From Reyranella sp. (lineage in GTDB: Bacteria; Pseudomonadota; Alphaproteobacteria; Reyranellales; Reyranellaceae), in contig NZ_SCVH01000099.1 of assembly GCF_004296935.1 (NCBI RefSeq), positions 1 to 46,273 on the forward strand: a stretch of DNA of 46,273 bases, in the 5' to 3' direction. Below are positions 40,887 to 46,273 of this stretch, piece by piece (position 1 is the first letter of the stretch; each line of letters opens with the position of its first letter). The position numbers and the translations under genes were made by a program. The notes beneath the pieces are model-generated. The model made no database searches. It was not told the origin of the DNA and worked only from the letters and a program-made list of their open reading frames with translations.

Positions 40887-42425
40887 ATGCGTATCGGTCC
40901 GAGTCTCCTCTTGGCGTCACGCCAGACGCTGGCGATGACACCGCAGCTTCAGCAGGCGATCAAGCTGCTGCAATTCTCGCACCTCGAACTCGCGGCCTTC
41001 ATCCAGCAGGAACTCGAAAAGAACCCGTTGCTGTCGGAAGGCTCTTCTGACGAAGGCCCGATTGCCGAGCCCGACGCCCCGGTGATCGACGCTCCCACCG
41101 ACACGGCCGAGGCCCTTGCGGCGGCGGCACCGGCGCTGGCCGAAGCCGACGACCGCTGGACGCGCGAACATGCCGACCGCGGCGGCGATGCCACGGCCAG
41201 CACGGTCGGTCAGCGCGAAGGCCTGCCCGACGCGCTCGACTTCGTCGCCGGCCGCCCGCGTTCGCTCGCGGTCTATGTTCTCGAGCAGATCGACTTGCTG
41301 TTCACCGGCGTCGACGACCGGCGGATCGCCCTGAAGCTCGCCGAGGGTCTCGATGAAGCCGGCTACTGCCGGCTGGACGTCGCGGGCGTCGCCGAAGCGG
41401 CCGGCGCCAGCACCGAGGCCGTCGAGGCGGTGTGGGCGCGCCTGCGCCAGATCGAGCCGGCGGGACTGTTCGCCCGTTCGCTTGCCGAATGTCTGGCGGC
41501 CCAGCTCGCCGAACGCGACCGACTGGACCCGGCAATGAAGGCCCTGCTCGCCAATCTCGACCTTGTGGCCGCCGGAGAACTCGGCCAGCTGCGGCGGCGC
41601 TGCGGTGTCGACGACGAGGATCTGCGCGACATGCTGGCCGAGCTGCGCACGCTCGATCCGCGTCCCGGCCAGGCTTTCGACTTCGAGCCGATCCAGCCCG
41701 TGGCGCCCGACCTTTACCTGCGGCCGGCCAAGGATCCCGACACCGGTGAGGACGGCTGGTTCATCGAGCTCAACACCGATGCGCTGCCCAAGGTCCTGGT
41801 CGATCGCAACTACCACGCGACCCTGATGAAGGGCGCGCGCGCCAAGAACGATCGTGCCTTCGTCGCCGAGCGCTTCCAGTCGGCCAACTGGCTGGTCAAG
41901 ACGCTGGAGCAGCGGGCGACGACGATCCTGAAGGTGGCGCGCGAGATCGTCCGCCAACAGGATGGCTTCTTCCGCCACGGCGTGAGCGCGCTCAAGCCGC
42001 TGGTGCTGCGCGACATCGCCATTGCCACCGAGCTGCATGAAAGCACGGTGAGCCGTGTCACCTCGAACAAGTACATCGCCACCCCGCGCGGCATCTTCGA
42101 GCTCAAGTATTTCTTCACCTCGTCGCTGCCGGCGCGCACGCCGGGCGTGGTCGTGTCGTCGGAGTCGGTGCGTTCGCGCATCAAGCTCCTGGTTGGCGGC
42201 GAGAGTTCCCACCAGCCTTTGTCGGACGATCGCATCGTCGATCTGCTGAAGGGTGAGGGTGTCGAGATCGCCCGCCGGACCGTTGCCAAGTATCGCGAAG
42301 CCATGCGTATTCCGTCGTCGGCCGAGCGTCGGCGCCTCGGCCGCCTCGGCATGAGCCGCAGCCTCCCGGCGTCCATGCCGAGTGCTGCCCTGGCGTCTCA
42401 GGCCTTGACCGGTCCGGCCGACTGA
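40887..42425 (+). CDS. rpoN: RNA polymerase sigma-54 factor
   Basis: A 512-aa sigma-54 factor for nitrogen and other activator-dependent genes. The Gln/Leu-rich region I is at the N-terminus (SRQTLAMTPQLQQAIKLLQFSHLELAAFIQQELEKNPLL). An acidic linker, the core-binding region and the HTH (RDIAIATELHESTVSRVTSNKY) follow, and the RpoN box ARRTVAKYRE is at residues 462-471. The start is ATG 40887; a GTG four codons upstream is less likely because region I normally starts with MxxxPSLLLxxRQ. A C-terminal tail of about 40 residues after the RpoN box is longer than in most homologues. Its own promoter looks sigma-54 dependent. Confidence 0.97.
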   Translation: MRIGPSLLLASRQTLAMTPQLQQAIKLLQFSHLELAAFIQQELEKNPLLSEGSSDEGPIAEPDAPVIDAPTDTAEALAAAAPALAEADDRWTREHADRGGDATASTVGQREGLPDALDFVAGRPRSLAVYVLEQIDLLFTGVDDRRIALKLAEGLDEAGYCRLDVAGVAEAAGASTEAVEAVWARLRQIEPAGLFARSLAECLAAQLAERDRLDPAMKALLANLDLVAAGELGQLRRRCGVDDEDLRDMLAELRTLDPRPGQAFDFEPIQPVAPDLYLRPAKDPDTGEDGWFIELNTDALPKVLVDRNYHATLMKGARAKNDRAFVAERFQSANWLVKTLEQRATTILKVAREIVRQQDGFFRHGVSALKPLVLRDIAIATELHESTVSRVTSNKYIATPRGIFELKYFFTSSLPARTPGVVVSSESVRSRIKLLVGGESSHQPLSDDRIVDLLKGEGVEIARRTVAKYREAMRIPSSAERRRLGRLGMSRSLPASMPSAALASQALTGPAD

Positions 42426-42535
42426 GGCGCCAGCGATGGCCGCCGCAAGGGGTGGCTTGACCGGCCCGAAGGACGCGCCTATAGGGGCGCACCCCTCGTC
42501 GGGCGAAGAATGCTTTCGCTCGCTAACCCATTGGT

Positions 42536-43012
42536 GTGATTGTGGAAATCGCTGATTTGCTGACCGGCCCCGAGGCCGTTCTGGCCAGCGTGAAGACGTC
42601 CGGCAAGAAGGCCCTGCTGGCCGAGCTGGCCAGTCGCGCCGCCAACGTGTTTGCACTTGAGGAGCGTCGTCTGTTTGATCGCCTGATCGAACGCGAGGCG
42701 CTGGGATCGACCGGCATTGGCGGCGGCATCGCCATTCCACATGGGCGCATGCCTTCGCTCGCCGCGCCGCGCGGCCTGTTTGCCCGGCTTGCCCAACCCG
42801 TCGCCTTCGATTCGATCGACGAGCGTCCGGTCGACATCGTTTTTCTGCTGGTGGCTCCCGAGGGCGCCGGCGCCGACCATCTCAAGGCGCTTGCCCGCGT
42901 CTCACGCCTGCTGCGCGATCGCAGCCTTGTCGACAAATTGCGGGCCACGGAGAGCGCTGAGGCGCTCTACGCCCTGCTCGTCGAATCGGTTCAGGCCCAA
43001 AGCGCGGCCTGA
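42536..43012 (+). CDS. ptsN: PTS IIA-like nitrogen-regulatory protein (EIIA-Ntr)
   Basis: A 158-aa EIIA-Ntr protein that is phosphorylated by the nitrogen-related PTS and links nitrogen, potassium and carbon status. The phosphorylated His69 is in GIGGGIAIPHGRMPSL. DSIDERPVDIVFLLVAPEGAGADHLKALARVSRLLRD is the conserved second half. The start is GTG 42536 (a GTG two codons later is possible) and no strong ribosome-binding site is visible. It follows rpoN by 110 bp. The hibernation factor gene hpf, which often lies between rpoN and ptsN, is absent here. Confidence 0.94.
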   Translation: MIVEIADLLTGPEAVLASVKTSGKKALLAELASRAANVFALEERRLFDRLIEREALGSTGIGGGIAIPHGRMPSLAAPRGLFARLAQPVAFDSIDERPVDIVFLLVAPEGAGADHLKALARVSRLLRDRSLVDKLRATESAEALYALLVESVQAQSAA

Positions 43013-43036
43013 ACCCCTTTTGCTTTTCTCCCGCGT

Positions 43037-43258
43037 CTAGTGAACCAGCGCCGGCTCGAGGTCGTGCTGGCGGATCAACGCCTGCGCGACTTCGATTGAA
43101 GGCGCGGCGGCCATCGGCTTGCCGTCGGCCGAGAAGATGCCGATCGCATGCGCTCCGTCGGGCAGGTTGATCGCCTTGACGTAGGCGACCTGCTCGGCGC
43201 CCAGGCTCAGAAAGGCCTCGTCGGCGAGGCGGGTGAAAGTGGTCTGGCTGTTCTCCAC
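43037..43258 (-). CDS. DUF1150 family protein
   Basis: A 73-aa small protein of the alphaproteobacterial DUF1150 family (LGAEQVAYVKAINLPDGAHAIGIFSADGKPMA). Its function is unknown. It starts with GTG 43258 behind a strong AAGGAGG. It lies 19 bp after the Hsp20 gene on the same strand; the two occur together in many alphaproteobacteria, so a link to protein quality control is plausible but unproven. Confidence 0.87.
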   Translation of the reverse strand: MENSQTTFTRLADEAFLSLGAEQVAYVKAINLPDGAHAIGIFSADGKPMAAAPSIEVAQALIRQHDLEPALVH

Positions 43259-43277
43259 GGCTACCTCCTTGGCAGCA

Positions 43278-43745
43278 TCAGCGCGATTGAGTGCGGCGCG
43301 CGGTGATATCTACGGCGTTGGTTGCGCCGACGGTCGTCTCGCCGGCGTCGATTCGAATGGTCCGGATTCTGGGCTCGGCGGCGGGGCGCATCAGGTCGAT
43401 CGACAACAGGCCATTGTCCAGGCGGGCGCCCATGACCTCGATGCCATCGGCGAGCATGAAAGCCCGCTGGAACTGGCGCGCGGCGATGCCGCGATGGAGA
43501 TAGACCCGATCGGTGTCGTCGGTCTGTTTGCCGCGAACCGTGAGTTGGCTTTCCACCAGCTCGATGACGAGATCGCCGGTCGTGAAGCCGGCCACCGCGA
43601 GGACGATCCGCAGGCCGTTTTCGCCGATCCGCTCGATATTGTAGGGGGGATAGCCCTCGGCGTTCTTGGCCAGCCGGTCGAGCGTGCGCTCAAGCTGGTC
43701 GAAGCCCAGTAACAGGGGCGAATTGAACATCGATACGCGGCTCAT
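43278..43745 (-). CDS. Small heat-shock protein (Hsp20 family)
   Basis: A 155-aa alpha-crystallin-type chaperone that holds unfolding proteins. PPYNIERIGENGLRIVLAVAGF starts the crystallin domain, SQLTVRGKQ is beta-strand 5, and YLHRGIAARQFQRAFMLADGIEV and LDNGLLSIDLMRP end it. It is of the IbpA type. GAGGAGG precedes ATG 43745 by 6 nt. It forms an operon with DUF1150. A heat-inducible promoter should lie in the 197-bp gap upstream shared with the heparinase gene, but I could not pick it out. Confidence 0.93.
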   Translation of the reverse strand: MSRVSMFNSPLLLGFDQLERTLDRLAKNAEGYPPYNIERIGENGLRIVLAVAGFTTGDLVIELVESQLTVRGKQTDDTDRVYLHRGIAARQFQRAFMLADGIEVMGARLDNGLLSIDLMRPAAEPRIRTIRIDAGETTVGATNAVDITARRTQSR

Positions 43746-43942
43746 AGAACCCTCCTCCGAGGAGCGAGTGGCCAGGAAGCCAATTAGGCCTTCCCTTAAG
43801 GGTAAATCTGGGGTGCCGCCGTCCCCGTTCAAGGGGCTGCCCAGCCCTTCCAAACCATCGCCACGGCCCCCCGGCTCGGGTAAACTGGGCAAAACCCCCT
43901 CCACCGCCCCGCAGACCATCGCGTGGCCAAAGAATAGAAAAA

Positions 43943-45694
43943 ATGACGCTGGTCGCCTCAGAGACACGACGGCCCGGTGAACCTTTGGTCCCCGGGACCC
44001 GGCCGATCCGTTCGGTGCCTGCTCGCCCGTCGGGAGCGGCCGCCGGCGAAGGCCGCAGGTTCGGGCGCTGGTTCCTGGGCTCTGCCCTCTATTCCCTGAC
44101 CCTGGGCTACGGCACGCCGCGCAGCTTCTTCGCCGTGGCGCCCGATTCGTGGCCCGGCGACACGGCGCTCGGCCAGCGCCTGCTGGGCGGCGAGTTCGCC
44201 GCGCATGGCAGCGTGGGCCCTGTCTCGCCCGAGTCGGAAGATCCGCCCTGGCGGCGGTTCGGTGCCACCGCCCTCTGGCTCGATGCCCTGAACGGGTTCG
44301 CCTGGCTGCGCGACCTGCGCGACTGCGGCGACCCGGCGGGCGCTGCCCTTGCCGCCCGACTGGTCGACGATTGGACGAATAGGGAGTGGCGCTGGTCGTC
44401 GCGTACCTGGCGGCGCGACGTGCTGGCCGCGCGCATCGTCGCCTGGATTCGGCACTACGACTGGTTGGCCGCCGGTGCCGATCCGGGATTCGCGGCGCGC
44501 TTCGTGTTCTCGCTGGCCCGCCAGCGCACCCATCTCAAGCGCGCGCTGCGCACCGGCCTGGTCGGCCATGAAGCCGTTGCCGCGCTGAAGGCGATGGTCT
44601 TTGCCGATCTCGCGTTCCTGCGCGACGGCAAGCGCTTCGAGAAGAGCCTGGAGCAGACACTGGCCAGGCTCGCAAAGTTCGTGAAACGCTACGTCATGCA
44701 CGACGGAATCGTGGCCGAGCGCGCGCCGCATGTTCAGGTGGCGGTGCTGCAGCATCTGCTGGACGTGCGCGCCGCGCTCGCGTCGGCCGAACGCCGCGCA
44801 CCGGCCGAGCTCATCGCCGCGATCGATCGCATGGCGCCGATGCTTCGTTTCTTTCGCCATGGCGACGGTGGATTGGCGCTCTTCAACGGTGCCTGGGAGG
44901 GTGATCGCGCGCTCATCGACCTGATGCTGGGACGTTCCGGCTCGAACGAGAGCGCGCCGATGATGGCGCTGGCGAGCGGCTTCCAGCGCCTGGCCGCCGG
45001 GACGTCGCTGGTCATCGCCGACGCCGGCAGTCCGCCGGGCCGTGGCATGGACGGCATCGCGCATGCCGGCACGCTGTCGTTCGAGATGAGCGCCGCGCAC
45101 GAGCGGCTGATCGTGAACTGCGGCACCTATCCCGGCGCGCAACGCGACTGGCGCCACTTCATGCGTTACACCGCAGCCCACAGCACGGCGGTGGTCGACG
45201 ACACCAATTCGACCGAGATCACCAATCACGGCGCGCTGGAGTATCGCGCCGGCAACGTGCTGGTCGATCGCGCCGACAACGACGGCGCGCAGTGGCTCGA
45301 CATGAGCCACGACGGCTATCGCTCGCTCTACGGCATCATCCATCGCCGCCGCCTGTGGCTGTCGCCGGATGGCGGCGACCTGCGCGGCGAGGACACCTTC
45401 GTCGGCCCCGAAGGCCGCCCGGTGACGGTGCCCGATCAGCGCTTCATCGTGCGCTTCCATCTCCATCCGGCGGTCAAGGCGACGTTGGCGCAGAGCGGGC
45501 AGGCGGTGCTGATGCGGCTGCCGAGCGGCCGCGGCTGGCGGCTGCGCGCGTCGGGCGCCGGCATCGGCCTCGCCGAAAGCATCTATCTCGGCGAGGAAGG
45601 CCGCGTGCGCCGCACCGAGCAGATCGTGCTGGTCGGCCAGGTTCCGATGGAGGGCTGCACCGTGAAGTGGGCCCTGACGCGGATGGAAGGCTAG
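43943..45694 (+). CDS. Heparinase II/III family protein
   Basis: A 583-aa protein of the heparinase II/III family (polysaccharide lyases). The N-terminal alpha-toroid spans about 60-330 (WRWSSRTWRRDVLAARIVAWIRHYDWL, ALRTGLVGHEAVAALKAMVFADLAFL). A C-terminal beta-sandwich follows (LSFEMSAAHERLIVNCGTY, MRYTAAHSTAVVDDTNSTEI, HDGYRSLYGIIHRRRLWLS). No signal peptide is visible. It may act on cell-surface glycans; the substrate is unknown. It converges with trpS, with 9 bp between stops. Confidence 0.9.
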   Translation: MTLVASETRRPGEPLVPGTRPIRSVPARPSGAAAGEGRRFGRWFLGSALYSLTLGYGTPRSFFAVAPDSWPGDTALGQRLLGGEFAAHGSVGPVSPESEDPPWRRFGATALWLDALNGFAWLRDLRDCGDPAGAALAARLVDDWTNREWRWSSRTWRRDVLAARIVAWIRHYDWLAAGADPGFAARFVFSLARQRTHLKRALRTGLVGHEAVAALKAMVFADLAFLRDGKRFEKSLEQTLARLAKFVKRYVMHDGIVAERAPHVQVAVLQHLLDVRAALASAERRAPAELIAAIDRMAPMLRFFRHGDGGLALFNGAWEGDRALIDLMLGRSGSNESAPMMALASGFQRLAAGTSLVIADAGSPPGRGMDGIAHAGTLSFEMSAAHERLIVNCGTYPGAQRDWRHFMRYTAAHSTAVVDDTNSTEITNHGALEYRAGNVLVDRADNDGAQWLDMSHDGYRSLYGIIHRRRLWLSPDGGDLRGEDTFVGPEGRPVTVPDQRFIVRFHLHPAVKATLAQSGQAVLMRLPSGRGWRLRASGAGIGLAESIYLGEEGRVRRTEQIVLVGQVPMEGCTVKWALTRMEG

Positions 45695-45703
45695 TCCACG
45701 GGC

Positions 45704-46273
45704 CTAGGGCTTCAGAAAGCCCACCGTCTTGTAGACATCCGCGAGGATCGGCCCGGCCAGTGCACGGGCGCGCCCGGCGCCGTCGCGCAGCACGGCGTCG
45801 ACATGGCCCGGATCCTTCATCAGCCGCTGCATTTCCGCGCCGACAGGCCCCAGCTTGGCGACGGCGAGTTCCGTGAGCGCCGCCTTGAATTCCGAGAACT
45901 GCCGGCCGGCGAACTCGCGGACGATGTCTTCCTTCTCGCGGTCGGCCAGCGCTGCATAGATGCCCAGCAGATTGTCGGCATCGGCCCGCTTCCCGGCGTC
46001 CTCAGGCGTTTCCGGCATCGGCAGCGGATCGGTCTTGGCGCGGCGGATCTTCTGGGCGATGGCGTCGGCATCGTCGGTGAGGTTGATGCGCGAATAGTCC
46101 GACGGATCGGACTTGCTCATCTTCTTGGTGCCGTCGCGCAGGCTCATGACGCGCGTCGCCGCCCCGAAGATCAGCGGTTCGGTGATCGGGAAGAAGTCCG
46201 GTGCCGCGAAGTCGTTGTTGAACTTGATGGCGATGTCGCGCGTCAGCTCGAGATGCTGCTTCTGGTCCTCGCC
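45704..46273 (-). CDS. trpS: Tryptophan-tRNA ligase, C-terminal part (runs off the window)
   Basis: The last 189 residues of tryptophanyl-tRNA synthetase; the 5' part lies beyond the right end of the window. The visible part starts at [19 protein letters not shown], in the catalytic fold, and includes the class I signature KMSKS ([20 protein letters not shown]) that binds ATP. The C-terminal anticodon-binding helices follow. The frame runs cleanly to the window edge. Confidence 0.96.
   Translation of the reverse strand, partial: GEDQKQHLELTRDIAIKFNNDFAAPDFFPITEPLIFGAATRVMSLRDGTKKMSKSDPSDYSRINLTDDADAIAQKIRRAKTDPLPMPETPEDAGKRADADNLLGIYAALADREKEDIVREFAGRQFSEFKAALTELAVAKLGPVGAEMQRLMKDPGHVDAVLRDGAGRARALAGPILADVYKTVGFLKP

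Overview
The window is GC-rich, densely coded DNA with the gene repertoire of an alphaproteobacterium: a conserved rpoN-ptsN-DUF1150-Hsp20 block, cob genes, gltB/gltD, an NDUFA9-like protein and several Bug/TctC, GMC and LLM-flavin catabolic genes. A soil or plant-associated Rhodospirillales/Hyphomicrobiales relative (Reyranella-like) is my best guess; this is inference from gene content. No rRNA, CRISPR array or integrase is visible. One tRNA (Leu, anticodon CAG) is present.

Layout. 1-12.9 kb: catabolic genes. These are an exported aldo/keto reductase, an IlvD/Edd dehydratase with an RraA-like aldolase, a carboxymuconolactone decarboxylase-like protein and a low-molecular-weight phosphatase, an NtaA-type monooxygenase, alanine dehydrogenase, a GMC oxidoreductase coupled to an LLM flavoprotein, a Bug-type binding protein and MsrA. 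12.9-16.7 kb: phage remnant. A terminase small/large pair is followed by a DUF4143 ATPase that lies between two 253-bp copies of the terminase 3' end. 17.0-21.5 kb: an AT-richer, probably acquired island. It holds a Panacea (DUF4065) gene with an overlapping small partner, a four-gene ubiquitin-like conjugation operon (Ubl, E2, JAMM peptidase, E1), and a divergent XRE repressor plus ImmA/IrrE peptidase pair. 21.5-24.8 kb: repeats, a secreted SnoaL/DUF4440-like protein and a phage-type protein. 24.8-28.8 kb: cobalamin lower-ligand and nucleotide-loop genes. 28.9-39.0 kb: a SYLF protein, SCOT CoA-transferase, an EamA transporter broken by an amber codon, and gltD-gst-tautomerase-gltB. 39.0-46.3 kb: NDUFA9-like protein, tRNA-Leu, RNase D, rpoN behind a textbook sigma-54 promoter, ptsN, DUF1150, Hsp20, heparinase II/III and the C-terminal part of trpS.

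The most interesting part is the ubiquitin-like operon at 17975-20017. All four genes are translationally coupled (TGATG, ATGA, ATGA). The E2 contains no cysteine at all, and the E1 keeps its adenylation motifs and zinc cysteines but has no cysteine where a catalytic one would be expected. This fits a non-thioester (serine/oxyester) conjugation pathway. The divergent promoter region carries two 16-bp palindromes with centres 20 bp apart. They overlap the -35 boxes of both promoters, and the neighbouring repressor/peptidase pair resembles the CapH/CapP switch known from CBASS antiphage operons. My working model is a repressed defence operon that is switched on when the peptidase cleaves the repressor.

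Repeats are a second theme. A 141-bp inverted-repeat element occurs twice, each time 10-11 bp after the stop codon of a minus-strand gene. A double-hairpin repeat occurs three times, two of them bracketing the terminase genes. A third palindromic repeat family occurs twice.
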